The notes: generated by a model from the letters alone, not told the origin. 25,474 bases of DNA from JBPRGH01 sp051418055 (GCA_051418055.1 JBPRGH010000096.1:1-25474), one strand, 5' to 3'. Shown: positions 1 through 8,667, counted from the stretch's first letter. Numbers and translations: made by a program.

Positions 1-81
1 AACCTCAGATGAAGATTTACCCGAATTTAATAGCTCGACTGCCATTAACTTAAATTCCTTATCATATCTGTCTCTACTCAT
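1..81 (-). CDS. IS3-family transposase OrfA, N-terminal 27 codons (partial)
   Basis: The start codon is the reverse complement of CAT at 79-81, and the frame stays open to the window edge. It encodes the same first 27 residues (MSRDRYDKEFKLM...) as OrfA at 24282-24590. This is the beginning of the helix-turn-helix DNA-binding domain that recognises the IS ends. The gene is incomplete only because the window ends, so nothing shows whether this copy is intact. Confidence 0.85.
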   Translation of the reverse strand, partial: MSRDRYDKEFKLMAVELLNSGKSSSEV

Positions 82-139
82 AGTATAAATATAATTGTTA
101 TGAGCTTAACTCCAAGTCCAGTCAAATATAGCAGCTCCA
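1..139 (-). mobile_element. Partial IS3-family insertion sequence, inverted copy cut by window edge
   Basis: Positions 1-139 are the exact reverse complement of 24224-24362, the left end of the complete IS3-family element at the other end of the window. The match stops at the TCCA of 136-139, which is the outer tip of the element's left inverted repeat, and the sequence diverges from base 140. This copy therefore points outward to the left and its remaining 1.1 kb would lie beyond the window. Perfect identity over 139 bp suggests recent transposition or an assembly edge within a repeat. Confidence 0.93.
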
Positions 140-288
140 CATGAGGGGTTGTGCGGCATGCCTTCGGGTACGGGTAATTAAGAATTATTTAAATGTAATT
201 CGTCAGATTATTAGACTTCATCATTGAAATAAAAGGCTCTTGTAAAACAATATTTACATTTTTAGTAATTTTCTGTAATACTTCTTGC
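140..288. other. Spacer between IS end and typA promoter, with a GC-rich patch
   Basis: No gene is visible. Positions 142-176 are GC-rich compared with the AT-rich surroundings and contain the palindrome GGCATGCC at 155-162. The patch abuts the IS tip at 139, so it may be the remnant of whatever the IS landed in. It has no readable similarity to tRNA or to a protein domain I recognise. Confidence 0.4.
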
Positions 289-296
289 TAACTTTG
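289..296 (+). promoter_or_regulatory. Putative Bacteroidota -7 box of typA
   Basis: TAACTTTG at 289-296 fits the Bacteroidota sigma-70 -7 consensus TAnnTTTG perfectly. It lies 34 bases before the typA ATG, which would give a leader of roughly 25-30 nt. The upstream -33 element is weak, a T-rich stretch around 259-265. Assigned by pattern only. Confidence 0.55.
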
Positions 297-330
297 CAAC
301 TTATTTTTACCCAATAGGTGTTTACCACGT

Positions 331-2139
331 ATGCAAGACATTAGAAATGTGGCGATAATCGCCCACGTAGACCACGGAAAAACGACATTAGTAGATAAAA
401 TCATCTACGCCTCCCATACTCTGGACGATGAGCGCACAGAAAGACAAGATCTTATTCTGGATAATAATGATCTGGAAAGAGAGAGGGGTATTACTATTCT
501 TTCAAAGAACGTTTCCGTTACCTACAAAGACACAAAAATTAATATTATAGACACCCCTGGTCACGCCGATTTTGGTGGTGAAGTAGAGCGTGTATTAAAA
601 ATGGCAGATGGTGTTCTGTTATTAGTAGATGCCTTTGAAGGCCCTATGCCTCAGACGCGCTTTGTTCTAAGCAAAGCCCTGGCCCTTGGTTTAAAGCCTG
701 TTGTAGTTATTAATAAAGTAGATAAGCCAAACTGCCGTCCTGATGAGGTACATGAGCAGGTGTTTGATCTTATGTTCAATCTTGACGCTACTGAAGATCA
801 GCTTGATTTTAAAACGATCTATGGTTCTTCAAAAGAAGGATGGATGAGCTATGACTGGAATGAGAAAACGGATAATATTTTCCCATTATTAGATACTATT
901 CTTGAAGTGATACCTGCGCCGGAGAAAAAAGAAGGTGTTCCTGTTATGCAGATCACATCTCTGGATTTCTCCTCTTTTACAGGAAGGATCGCTATTGGCA
1001 GAGTATACCAGGGTACATTAAAAGAAGGTGCTAACCTTGTTTTAAGTAAAAAAGATAATGTCTTTAAAAAGGTGAAGATTAAAGAACTTTATGTTTTTGA
1101 AGGTTTAGGAAAGAAAAGAGTTGAATCGGTAGAAAACGGTGACATTTGTGCAGTTGTAGGTATTGAGGATTTTGATATCGGGGATTCACTAACTGATGCT
1201 GCCAACCCACAGCCGATGCCTCGTATAGCTATAGATGAGCCTACAATGAGCATGTTGTTTACAATTAACAACAGCCCATTCTTTGGCCAGGAAGGTAAAT
1301 TTGTAACATCAAGGCATCTTCGAGATCGCCTTATGAAGGAGCTTGAGAAAAACCTTGCCTTACGTGTAGAGCCTACGGATTCTGAAGATAAGTTCTTAGT
1401 TTACGGACGTGGTGTACTGCATTTGTCGGTACTTATTGAAACTATGCGTCGTGAAGGTTACGAGCTTCAGGTGGGTCAGCCACAGGTATTATTTAAGCAG
1501 ATCAATGATGTACGTCATGAGCCTATTGAGCACCTTGTAGTGGATGTGCCAGAAGAATTTAGTGGTAAGGTTATTGAACTTGTTACCATGCGTAAAGGTA
1601 TGCTCACTGTAATGGAGCCAAAAGGTGATGTTCAGCATCTTGAATTTGATATTCCTGCCCGTGGACTTATAGGGCTTCGTAATAATATGTTAACGGTGAC
1701 TACCGGTGAAGCTATTATTACACATAGATTTAAACAGTATGAACCATACAAGGGTGAAATACCTGGTAGAATTGCCGGTTCACTTATTTCTATGGAAGCA
1801 GGTCCGGGTACTGCTTATACCATCGATAAGCTGCAGGACAGAGGGATATTTTTTGTAGATCCGGGAGAAGAGGTGTATGCAGGACAGGTTATTGGTGAGC
1901 ATACACGCGGAAACGATCTGGTTGTTAATATCCAAAAGGGTAAGAAATTATCAAACGTTCGTGCTTCCGGTACTGATGAAAATGTGAAGATTGCCCCAAA
2001 GAAAAAATTCTCTCTTGAGGAAGCTCTGGAGTATATCCAAAAGGATGAATATCTGGAGGTAACTCCAAAGAATATACGTATGCGCAAGATCTACTTAAAT
2101 GAGACTGAGCGTAAACGTATGGAAGCAAAAATGGCTTAA
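331..2139 (+). CDS. typA: Translational GTPase TypA/BipA
   Basis: A 602-residue ribosome-associated GTPase of the elongation-factor family, acting in the cytoplasm in ribosome assembly and stress or low-temperature adaptation. The G motifs are all present: AHVDHGKTT (P-loop, residues 11-19), RGITI (52-56, switch I), DTPGH (74-78) and NKVD (128-131). The order is the usual one: GTPase domain, beta-barrel domain II, two EF-G-like domains and the BipA-specific C-terminal domain ending in a basic tail. The length matches the family norm of about 600-610. The start is the first ATG, so the sequence begins MQDIRNVAIIAH as in homologues. A TAnnTTTG box lies just upstream and it appears monocistronic. 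Its TAA stop overlaps the stop of the convergent TPR gene through a shared TTAA. Confidence 0.97.
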   Translation: MQDIRNVAIIAHVDHGKTTLVDKIIYASHTLDDERTERQDLILDNNDLERERGITILSKNVSVTYKDTKINIIDTPGHADFGGEVERVLKMADGVLLLVDAFEGPMPQTRFVLSKALALGLKPVVVINKVDKPNCRPDEVHEQVFDLMFNLDATEDQLDFKTIYGSSKEGWMSYDWNEKTDNIFPLLDTILEVIPAPEKKEGVPVMQITSLDFSSFTGRIAIGRVYQGTLKEGANLVLSKKDNVFKKVKIKELYVFEGLGKKRVESVENGDICAVVGIEDFDIGDSLTDAANPQPMPRIAIDEPTMSMLFTINNSPFFGQEGKFVTSRHLRDRLMKELEKNLALRVEPTDSEDKFLVYGRGVLHLSVLIETMRREGYELQVGQPQVLFKQINDVRHEPIEHLVVDVPEEFSGKVIELVTMRKGMLTVMEPKGDVQHLEFDIPARGLIGLRNNMLTVTTGEAIITHRFKQYEPYKGEIPGRIAGSLISMEAGPGTAYTIDKLQDRGIFFVDPGEEVYAGQVIGEHTRGNDLVVNIQKGKKLSNVRASGTDENVKIAPKKKFSLEEALEYIQKDEYLEVTPKNIRMRKIYLNETERKRMEAKMA

Positions 2140-3332
2140 TGGCCACAAAATGAGTTTAACATTTTAGGAGCTGCCAGATAGCCCAGTGCTATTGCTTTTT
2201 CAAGGTTAAGACATGCACTTGTATAATCTTTTAAAGAGTAATAAGCGATGGCACGGTTAACATAAGCCTTTTGGTATTCCGGATAATAAAATACAGCCAG
2301 GTCGAGGAGTTTAACAGCTTCTTCGAACTGGCTTTTTTTATGAGCAATAACGGCAAGATTCAAATAAACCTCCTCATTTGAGGGCTCTTTTTCAAGAATA
2401 AACTGCAGGTCTTCTTCTGCCTGTTCATATTCTTCAAGCTTTATAAATGTTCTGGCACGATCCATATAATACTCTATACTTTCCGGAGCCAGTTGTATGG
2501 CATAATTAAAATCCACCAGGGCTTCTTTATAATTACCCGCTTCAAAATTTCTAAACCCTCTTTCCGCAAATGGATAGGGAAGTATTGTTCCACCCTCTAT
2601 CATTGAATTTAATGAATCAAGAATATTTAATTCATACGCATGGTTGGCCAAAAGCAAGGTCAGGTTATAACGTGCTAATGTATGTCCCGGCGATATTTGT
2701 AGGGCTTTTTTATAGTCAAAAATAGCAGCTTCATATAATCCCATTTTTTCAAGAGATAACGCCCTGGATATTAAATAATCGGGATTGTCGGGTGAATGAT
2801 GTAAGGCAGTATCTATATAACTTGCAGCTGCAGCAAAATCGCTAGCTTTTAAATAACATAATCCTAGAAAATAATAGGCCCTGCTTTTAATTCCGCCTTG
2901 TGTTGTAAAGATCTTATTATGTGAATAGGAATTCTGGGCTTTTTCAAAATATACAATTGTGGTAGTCGATTTGGCAGGATGTTGTATAATATATGTAAAA
3001 TCTTCAATGGCAGGAAAAAGAGATCCTGTCCTATAGCGTAATGTAGCTCTTGAAAATCTCGCCTCCGTATCTTCCGGATGAAATTCAAGATAAATATTAT
3101 AGTCGGTTAATGCTTTATCTGTTTCTTTCAGGTATTCATAAACGCGCGCCCGAAGCAGATATGAATAGAAATCATTTGGGTGGCGGTATAAATAAGAATT
3201 AAGTTTATAAAGGGCAGAGCTATAGCTGCCAGAATCTACTTCATGAATGATAGATTCATGAAAAGTGGTGTTTTGGGCATCAGCTTTAATTATTATAAAA
3301 AGTATTAATGAAATAAATAAACAGTGCCTCAT
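2136..3332 (-). CDS. Secreted or periplasmic tetratricopeptide-repeat protein
   Basis: A 398-residue protein with a signal peptide (a hydrophobic stretch over residues 4-16, then ADAQ, probable cleavage near residue 19/20). The rest is a chain of TPR helical repeats: motifs such as YSYLLRARVYEYLKETDKAL (about 56-75), YNLTLLLANHAYE and YVNRAIAYYSLKDYTSACL near the C terminus. TPR solenoids bind other proteins, so a scaffold role in the periplasm or at the outer membrane is reasonable, but no partner is encoded alongside. The gene stands alone between convergent typA and divergent CPBP, and its stop overlaps that of typA by four bases. No enzymatic domain is visible. Confidence 0.85.
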   Translation of the reverse strand: MRHCLFISLILFIIIKADAQNTTFHESIIHEVDSGSYSSALYKLNSYLYRHPNDFYSYLLRARVYEYLKETDKALTDYNIYLEFHPEDTEARFSRATLRYRTGSLFPAIEDFTYIIQHPAKSTTTIVYFEKAQNSYSHNKIFTTQGGIKSRAYYFLGLCYLKASDFAAAASYIDTALHHSPDNPDYLISRALSLEKMGLYEAAIFDYKKALQISPGHTLARYNLTLLLANHAYELNILDSLNSMIEGGTILPYPFAERGFRNFEAGNYKEALVDFNYAIQLAPESIEYYMDRARTFIKLEEYEQAEEDLQFILEKEPSNEEVYLNLAVIAHKKSQFEEAVKLLDLAVFYYPEYQKAYVNRAIAYYSLKDYTSACLNLEKAIALGYLAAPKMLNSFCGH

Positions 3333-3471
3333 TTATAAAAAACGTTATCAGACAGTTTTTATGTTCCCGTATTTATTTAAATTATCTGCCCTTAATAGTA
3401 AATCTCGGTAATTAAATTATTATTAAAGAAGCACTTACACTAAACGATTATGGATTTTGCTGGTTTAACAG

Positions 3472-4128
3472 GTGAAACTGAATAAATTAATGCAATCATT
3501 TTATAATAGTAAAGGATTTAAAATTTCCGAGCTTTTATTTTTTTACATAGCTGTTCCAATCCTTGTTGAACAAAGAGTCTTTGGCGAAGGACCATTAAAT
3601 AAAATCATTCCGTTACTTGGCACTTGTGCCGTATTTACAATTGTCTTACTGGCAAATAAAGATTATGATAATAAGAATTTTATTCGTTTTAATGCTGATT
3701 ATAAGTGGGGGAATGTAGTGATCCGCTTTTTAGTGATAAGTGTAGTGGCCTTCTTTTTTGTTGAAATTTATTACCCTGAATTACTTTTTAATTTTGCTGA
3801 AGAAAAACCTGAAAAGTTTTTGATATTTTTAGCAGTATATCCGATAATATCTGTGATCCCTCAGGAGATCATTTACAGGGGATATTTTTTCTACCGGTAT
3901 AAATCTTTATTTTCCAATATAAAAGTAATGGGTGTCGTGAATGCCCTGCTTTTTGGCTTTTTACATTATATGTATGACAATTGGTTAGCCGTGATAGGGG
4001 CCACTTTAGTTGGGATCTTATTTGTTCTTCACTACATACGTACGAAGAGCTTATTAAATGTAGTAATTATACATTATGCCTACGGCATTTTAATATTTAC
4101 CGTAGGACTGGGAAAATTTTTTAAATAG
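3472..4128 (+). CDS. CPBP-family intramembrane metalloprotease (Abi/CAAX-like)
   Basis: A 218-residue polytopic membrane protein with hydrophobic segments around 20-35, 45-61, 82-100, 116-130, 153-168, 172-188 and 195-213. The CPBP motifs can be read: PQEIIYRG at 130-137 (motif 1, usually EExxxR), FGFLH at 161-165 (FxxxH) and a third histidine at H201 in IIHYAYG. In this family the Glu and His residues make the intramembrane active site, though many bacterial members have no known substrate. The first Glu of motif 1 is Gln here. The frame opens with GTG at 3472; an in-frame ATG at 3490 would remove six residues, and neither has a Shine-Dalgarno sequence. The 3' end overlaps the convergent desaturase by eight bases. 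Confidence 0.85.
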   Translation: MKLNKLMQSFYNSKGFKISELLFFYIAVPILVEQRVFGEGPLNKIIPLLGTCAVFTIVLLANKDYDNKNFIRFNADYKWGNVVIRFLVISVVAFFFVEIYYPELLFNFAEEKPEKFLIFLAVYPIISVIPQEIIYRGYFFYRYKSLFSNIKVMGVVNALLFGFLHYMYDNWLAVIGATLVGILFVLHYIRTKSLLNVVIIHYAYGILIFTVGLGKFFK

Positions 4129-5263
4129 CAGATTCTGTAGTAAGAATTTCTTTTTGCTTCTTCTGTGCTTTTCCTTTACCTGGCATAGCAGGTCTGCTGA
4201 AATGCTTTAATGTTTTATAGTGTGACTTAATAGCACTATGTAGTGTAATATATTCCTTATACTCAAAATTATGCTTTTCAACTACATTTTTTACGATCTT
4301 AGAGATCTCATAATAATGAACATGGCAGATATTAGGAAACAGATGATGCTCTACCTGAAAATTTAAACCACCAAGGTACCAGTTCAGTACTTTGCTTTTT
4401 CTAGCAAAATTTGATGTAGTTTTTATCTGATGTACTGCCCATGAATCTTCAATTTCCATATTATCATTTGGGTCAGCTATATGATGCTCAGTATTCTCAA
4501 CCACATGGGCCAGCTGAAATGTAACACTAAGGACAATACCAGCGATTAGATGAACAGTAAGAAAACCTAAAAAGATATACCCGAAGCTTATGCCAAGAAC
4601 AAGTGCAGGGACTACCAGGATATATAAATAATAAATTATTTTAGTGACAATAAGTATAGCTAGTTCTTTTCTAAAGGAGGCATTTTTGGCGTGGCTGAAA
4701 ACATGCTTAAACTGTTTAAAATCTTTTATTGTGACCCAGCTTAAAGTACCTAAAGAATATAAGAACCAACTGTAGAAATGTTGAAAACGATGAAATGGTT
4801 TGTAATTTGAATATGGTGATAATCTGATTACATCTCCATTATCAAGGTCTTCATCTGCATTGAAAATATTTGTATATGTGTGATGCTTCACATTATGCTG
4901 GATCATCCAGCTGAATTTATTTCCTCCAACCACATACATGGAGTAGCTCATAAGCTCATTAACCCACGGTTTTGAAGAGTAGGAGCCATGACAGGAATCA
5001 TGCATAATGCTCATCCCAATTCCCGCAAGGGCAAATCCCATAGGAACACATAAAAGCCACATGGCCCAAAGAGGCATCGGAACAGTTAAAATTAGGATGT
5101 ACGGTAAAAAATATCCTGTTAGTAAAATAAAGGATTTAAAGTACATACTAAAATTAGCATTCTTAGAAATATTTTTTTCCTTAAAATAATTATTTACTGC
5201 AACATTGAGATCGGTATGAAATGACCTGTTATTTTGAGGGGTAAAGCGTATATTGGTTTTCAT
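4121..5263 (-). CDS. Membrane fatty acid desaturase (acyl-lipid/acyl-CoA type)
   Basis: A 380-residue di-iron integral membrane desaturase. The three histidine boxes are intact: HDSCH (88-92), HNVKHH (123-128) and QVEHH (303-307). A Gln before the third box is typical of the delta-5/delta-6 'front-end' or linoleoyl-CoA-like group, but it has no fused cytochrome b5 domain. Paired hydrophobic segments lie at about 43-85 and 200-250. It probably introduces double bonds into membrane lipid acyl chains, which tunes fluidity, using an external electron donor. It is monocistronic with a long upstream region containing a palindrome and a possible promoter. The C-terminal tail is Lys-rich. The exact regiospecificity cannot be read from sequence. 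Confidence 0.92.
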   Translation of the reverse strand: MKTNIRFTPQNNRSFHTDLNVAVNNYFKEKNISKNANFSMYFKSFILLTGYFLPYILILTVPMPLWAMWLLCVPMGFALAGIGMSIMHDSCHGSYSSKPWVNELMSYSMYVVGGNKFSWMIQHNVKHHTYTNIFNADEDLDNGDVIRLSPYSNYKPFHRFQHFYSWFLYSLGTLSWVTIKDFKQFKHVFSHAKNASFRKELAILIVTKIIYYLYILVVPALVLGISFGYIFLGFLTVHLIAGIVLSVTFQLAHVVENTEHHIADPNDNMEIEDSWAVHQIKTTSNFARKSKVLNWYLGGLNFQVEHHLFPNICHVHYYEISKIVKNVVEKHNFEYKEYITLHSAIKSHYKTLKHFSRPAMPGKGKAQKKQKEILTTESAI

Positions 5264-5391
5264 GCAAAAAATAAATTTACTGTTTTGGTAGGGTTAACTA
5301 ATATGAGGTATGACCGCTGAATTCCTATTCTTAAGTAAGGAAGTCCCATTTTAATTAAAAGAAACAAAACTAACTGCATTTTAAGTTCCGT

Positions 5392-5407
5392 TTAATCACC
5401 TGATTAA
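5392..5407. repeat. Perfect 7+7-bp palindrome in desaturase upstream region
   Basis: TTAATCA-CC-TGATTAA, two perfect 7-bp arms with a 2-bp centre. The short centre is more typical of a dimeric regulator's operator than of an RNA hairpin. It lies 129 bp upstream of the desaturase ATG and downstream of the possible promoter at 5445-5452, where a bound repressor could block transcription. No regulator gene is adjacent. Confidence 0.4.
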
Positions 5408-5444
5408 TTTATTAGTCATTTTATCTAACCGGGTAAATTTACCA

Positions 5445-5452
5445 CAAAATTA
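5445..5452 (-). promoter_or_regulatory. Possible -7 box of the desaturase gene
   Basis: On the minus strand this reads TAATTTTG, a full match to TAnnTTTG, with a TTG triplet (complement of 5476-5478) 23 bp upstream as a possible -33 element. It would give a leader of about 175 nt. Assigned by pattern only. Confidence 0.35.
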
Positions 5453-5667
5453 CTCACAATTTTCAATCTCTTCTACAATTAAATTAAGCTATTGAAGTTT
5501 ATCAAAAAAAAATTTATAGCCAAATTCCACAGAACAAGGGTTTATTTATTTTATTAAACTTTATTTTCAACTGATGGAATAAATTTTGATAATATCTGTG
5601 TATATTAACTTAGGCAATTTTTCCGGTTAATAAAAATAAAAATTTCTATGATTTAACATTAAATAAT

Positions 5668-6039
5668 ATGAAGCCGATCTCACTAATATTAATACTTTTA
5701 TTTTCTTTCACTCTTTTTGGATGTGAAGATGAGGAAATAGCACTTGAATTTCCTTGTATGGAAGGTGAAGTAATAGGAAAGATAAGGACCGGTGGCGGAG
5801 GGTTAGCTGTTTCATTATCTACACCTATAGATGGTGCTGTTACCTGGCAGGATAGGGATAATGTTGTGGAAGTACTGAATATTCCGGTTCAATTAACAGT
5901 TGAAGGGACCACAATATTTTTTACTGCCAGAGAAGCAAGAGAGGGTGAGCGTGGACCCATTACATCTGATGGCGATGAGACAATCCAGATGGTGCTTTAT
6001 GGCAAGGAATTCAGTGACCGTGGGTGCTCTAGTCTTTAA
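5668..6039 (+). CDS. Small predicted lipoprotein of unknown function
   Basis: A 123-residue protein with a type II signal peptide: hydrophobic stretch from residue 4, lipobox LFGC and lipidated Cys19, followed by acidic EDEE. The mature part is about 105 residues, Gly- and Glu-rich, with alternating beta-like segments and two further cysteines (C29 and C120) that might form a disulfide. I recognise no family. It stands alone, 122 bp before the LiaF-like operon on the same strand with no evident terminator between, so cotranscription is possible but not shown. The start is the only ATG that leaves an intact signal sequence. Confidence 0.72.
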   Translation: MKPISLILILLFSFTLFGCEDEEIALEFPCMEGEVIGKIRTGGGGLAVSLSTPIDGAVTWQDRDNVVEVLNIPVQLTVEGTTIFFTAREAREGERGPITSDGDETIQMVLYGKEFSDRGCSSL

Positions 6040-6161
6040 TTATTCATTCAAACGTTTACACTATTAAATTCGTCATTCACCGATACACAGCTGGTATTTA
6101 CCTATTAGTTGTAACGGAATTGCTCTTAAGCCTGTAAATTCAAATAAAAACAAATACAGCA

Positions 6162-6887
6162 ATGAGCAATTCTGAACATCCCCAATCTTTTTCTCAAACC
6201 GATAGCAGGTTTTGGCTAGGCATATTATTCGTTATAATCGGTGGCACCTGGCTGTTGGATAATCTAAATGTTATTCCTTATTATATTGAAGACTGGTTTT
6301 TTAACTGGGAAACCTTCCTAATCCTATTAGGTGTGTATTTTATTTTTGGCAGAAAGAAACCAGAAGCGGGTATTATTATGATAGCCATAGGTGGAGTTTT
6401 TCTGCTCGATGAATTTAATTTCTTCCACTGGAGAGATATTATTCAGGTTTTCTGGCCAGTAGTATTTATTATTATTGGTGTATCCCTGATGTTACGAAGG
6501 AGTTATACAATAAAAAAAAAGAGCGAACAGGACTCTGATATAGATTATATAGATGATTTTGCATTTTTTGGTGGGCGTGAACGCACTGTAGATTCTGCAA
6601 GTTTTAAAGGAGGAAAGGTAACAGCCATGTTTGGTGGTTCTGAGATAGATCTGCGGAATGCTGAATTGGCAGAAGGTACCAGTGAGTTGGATCTTTTTGT
6701 AATGTTTGGTGGTACCCACATTATTATTCCACCTGATTGGGCCGTGAAAATCGAAGTCTTTTCTATATTAGGAGGTTTTGGAGATAAAAGGTCTTCGACT
6801 CTTAAAGTAGTTCCTCAGCCAGGCAAGACCTTAATAATAAAAGGATTTGTTATGTTTGGTGGTGGAGAGGTAAAACTGACAAAATAA
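6162..6887 (+). CDS. LiaF-like membrane protein with toast-rack-like C-terminal domain
   Basis: A 241-residue protein. The N-terminal half carries about four short membrane segments (roughly residues 19-36, 45-61, 64-80 and 91-109) in the Gly-rich pattern of the DUF5668 family. The C-terminal half (about 138-241) contains repeated MFGG motifs (MFGGSEIDL, MFGGTHIII and MFGGGEVKL), the hallmark of the LiaF/'cell wall-active antibiotics response' beta domain. In Firmicutes, LiaF restrains an envelope-stress kinase. Here the stop codon abuts the ATG of a histidine kinase (TAA then ATG), which supports a regulatory partnership. That function is inferred by analogy; Bacteroidota homologues are poorly characterised. 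Confidence 0.87.
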   Translation: MSNSEHPQSFSQTDSRFWLGILFVIIGGTWLLDNLNVIPYYIEDWFFNWETFLILLGVYFIFGRKKPEAGIIMIAIGGVFLLDEFNFFHWRDIIQVFWPVVFIIIGVSLMLRRSYTIKKKSEQDSDIDYIDDFAFFGGRERTVDSASFKGGKVTAMFGGSEIDLRNAELAEGTSELDLFVMFGGTHIIIPPDWAVKIEVFSILGGFGDKRSSTLKVVPQPGKTLIIKGFVMFGGGEVKLTK

Positions 6888-7931
6888 ATGCGTCATCCGC
6901 TTGCTGGAAAAAATTTAAGGTACTATGGTATACTATGGGCAGTGATCTTCATTGCCCATATTTTATTTATTCACCTTTTTCTGAATTATGAGTTATCAAT
7001 AGCATTAACAGATAGCCTGATCTTTAATGGATTAGTTGCAGGGTTTGCCTTAACCTATTGGTATGTTGTAAAATTTTTGCCTCCTGAAACAACTAACTTT
7101 ATAAATCTCATTCTTTCACATTTAATTGGAATAGCTTTTCTTATCTCCATAATTTTATTTTTAACCTACAGCCTGTTAAACAGATTATTTGAAAGAGAAG
7201 AATATGTTTTATTTCTCGATGAAACGTTTCTATGGAGGGCAATTTTATCCTTCTTCTATCTGGTTTTAGTTGTAATGATCTATTACCTTCTTCAATATAA
7301 AAATACACTACAACAAAAGGAGCAGGAAGAAATGGAACTTCAAAACCTTCTAAAGAATGCAGAGCTTGAAATGTTAAAATTTCAACTCAATCCACACTTT
7401 ATATTTAATAGCCTGAATTCAATCAGCTCATTAACGATTACTAAACCTGAAAAAGCTCAGGAGATGGTTATTAAGCTTTCTGAATTTTTGAGATCATCAC
7501 TTGGGAAACAGGAAACCAAAATGCATACCCTTGAGAGTGAATTCAAACAAATAAACCTTTATCTGGAAATAGAGAAAGTTCGGTTTGGTGACAGATTATC
7601 CGTTGAGCAGAAGATAGATGAAGAATGTAAAAATTATAAGATCCCGCATTTGATCCTCCAACCGGTTTATGAAAATGCTATCAAATTTGGTGTTTATGAG
7701 CAGCTTGACCAAGTTTTTATCCATACCACTTGTACAAGGGTAGGGGATAACCTTATAATAGAGGTCAAAAATAATTTTGAAAATGAACATGCACCTGTGA
7801 AAGGAAAGGGAATAGGGCTGAATAATATTCGTAAAAGAATGAATCTGCTATATGGCAGGAATGATCTTGTGGAGGTTATAATTGATAGGTCTATTTTTAC
7901 AGTAAAATTGACAATACCGCAGAATGTTTAG
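6888..7931 (+). CDS. LytS/YehU-type sensor histidine kinase
   Basis: A 347-residue sensor kinase with four membrane segments (about 13-33, 42-62, 74-98 and 117-136), a short coiled-coil (about 138-165) and the His_kinase/HATPase domains of the LytS family. The phospho-acceptor is H170 in NPHFIFNSLNSI. The ATP-binding N box is QPVYENAIKFG (258-268) and the G box is GKGIGLNNIRKR (306-317). There is no extracellular sensor domain, so it probably senses within the membrane or through the LiaF-like protein encoded immediately upstream. The start follows the upstream stop without a gap, and the 3' end overlaps the LytTR regulator by eight bases, so the three genes are likely translationally coupled. 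Confidence 0.94.
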   Translation: MRHPLAGKNLRYYGILWAVIFIAHILFIHLFLNYELSIALTDSLIFNGLVAGFALTYWYVVKFLPPETTNFINLILSHLIGIAFLISIILFLTYSLLNRLFEREEYVLFLDETFLWRAILSFFYLVLVVMIYYLLQYKNTLQQKEQEEMELQNLLKNAELEMLKFQLNPHFIFNSLNSISSLTITKPEKAQEMVIKLSEFLRSSLGKQETKMHTLESEFKQINLYLEIEKVRFGDRLSVEQKIDEECKNYKIPHLILQPVYENAIKFGVYEQLDQVFIHTTCTRVGDNLIIEVKNNFENEHAPVKGKGIGLNNIRKRMNLLYGRNDLVEVIIDRSIFTVKLTIPQNV

Positions 7932-8667
7932 AGCCATAATCATTGATGACGAAGAGCCGGCAAGGGAAATAATCAAATCTTTCTTAAAGACTAATGAAGA
8001 TATTGATGTTGTGGCTGAATGTAAAAATGGATTTGAGGGTATAAAAGCAATTACAGAATTGAAACCCGATATTGTCTTTCTTGATATCCAAATGCCAAAA
8101 CTGACCGGATTTGAAATGCTGGAGCTACTCGAAGAAAAACCGGTAATTGTTTTCTCTACGGCTTATGATGAATATGCTATTAAGGCTTTTGAATTAAATG
8201 CTGCAGATTATCTCCTGAAGCCATTCTCCTTTCAACGTTTTAACAACGCATTGCAAAAAGCTATTGATAATCTTCAAAATGAAAATCATAAGCTGGTTAA
8301 TAATAAAATTGAGGAGCATCTGAAAAAACAAAATAAACTTGAAAGGATAGCGGTACGCTCAGGTCCTGATATAACGATCATCCCTTTACATAAAATTAGC
8401 CATATAGAAGCTCAGGATGATTATGTTGCTATTTATACAGATGGGAAAAAATATTTAAAGCAGTATACAGTGAAATTTCTGGAAAATGCCCTTCCATCAG
8501 GTGAATTTATACGCATTCATCGTTCTTATATAGTAAGGCTTGAGCAAATTAAAAAACTCGAGGCATATAGTAAAGATAGTCATATAGCAGTGTTATTGGA
8601 TGGGAAGACACAGTTACCAGTTAGCCGGACAGGATATCAAAAATTAAAAGAAGTTTTAGGATTGTAA
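7924..8667 (+). CDS. LytTR-family response regulator
   Basis: A 247-residue regulator. The receiver domain (about 2-115) has the acidic pair D8/D9, phospho-acceptor D54 in FLDIQMP, T79 and K99 in LLKPF. A linker (115-139) leads to a LytTR DNA-binding domain (about 140-245) with the characteristic FIRIHRSYIV (195-204) and VSRTGYQKL. It is the cognate partner of the LytS-type kinase, whose 3' end it overlaps by eight bases. Targets are unknown. LytTR proteins bind paired direct repeats, but I did not find a clear pair in the operon's upstream region. Confidence 0.95.
   Translation: MFRAIIIDDEEPAREIIKSFLKTNEDIDVVAECKNGFEGIKAITELKPDIVFLDIQMPKLTGFEMLELLEEKPVIVFSTAYDEYAIKAFELNAADYLLKPFSFQRFNNALQKAIDNLQNENHKLVNNKIEEHLKKQNKLERIAVRSGPDITIIPLHKISHIEAQDDYVAIYTDGKKYLKQYTVKFLENALPSGEFIRIHRSYIVRLEQIKKLEAYSKDSHIAVLLDGKTQLPVSRTGYQKLKEVLGL

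Larger units (their letters stand above)
5264..5667. other. 404-bp AT-rich intergenic region between divergent genes
   Basis: This divergent gap separates the desaturase (-) from the lipoprotein gene (+). I see no credible ORF or RNA gene in it. It holds a palindrome at 5392-5407, a TAnnTTTG-type box for the desaturase strand at 5445-5452, and a weaker 7/8 match TATCTGTG at 5593-5600 that could serve the lipoprotein gene. The remainder is featureless AT-rich DNA. Confidence 0.6.

Noticed and set aside
1925..2146. Antisense ORF within the end of typA
   Set aside because: It lies wholly over the conserved C-terminal coding region of typA, has no recognisable domain and begins inside the neighbouring stop-codon overlap. 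It is a frame shadow.
5007..5189. Plus-strand small ORF within the desaturase gene
   Set aside because: It runs antisense to the first histidine-box region and has no independent support.
5264..5667. Small RNA or riboswitch in the long intergenic region
   Set aside because: Apart from one short palindrome there is no extended conserved-looking fold or known aptamer motif that I can recognise.
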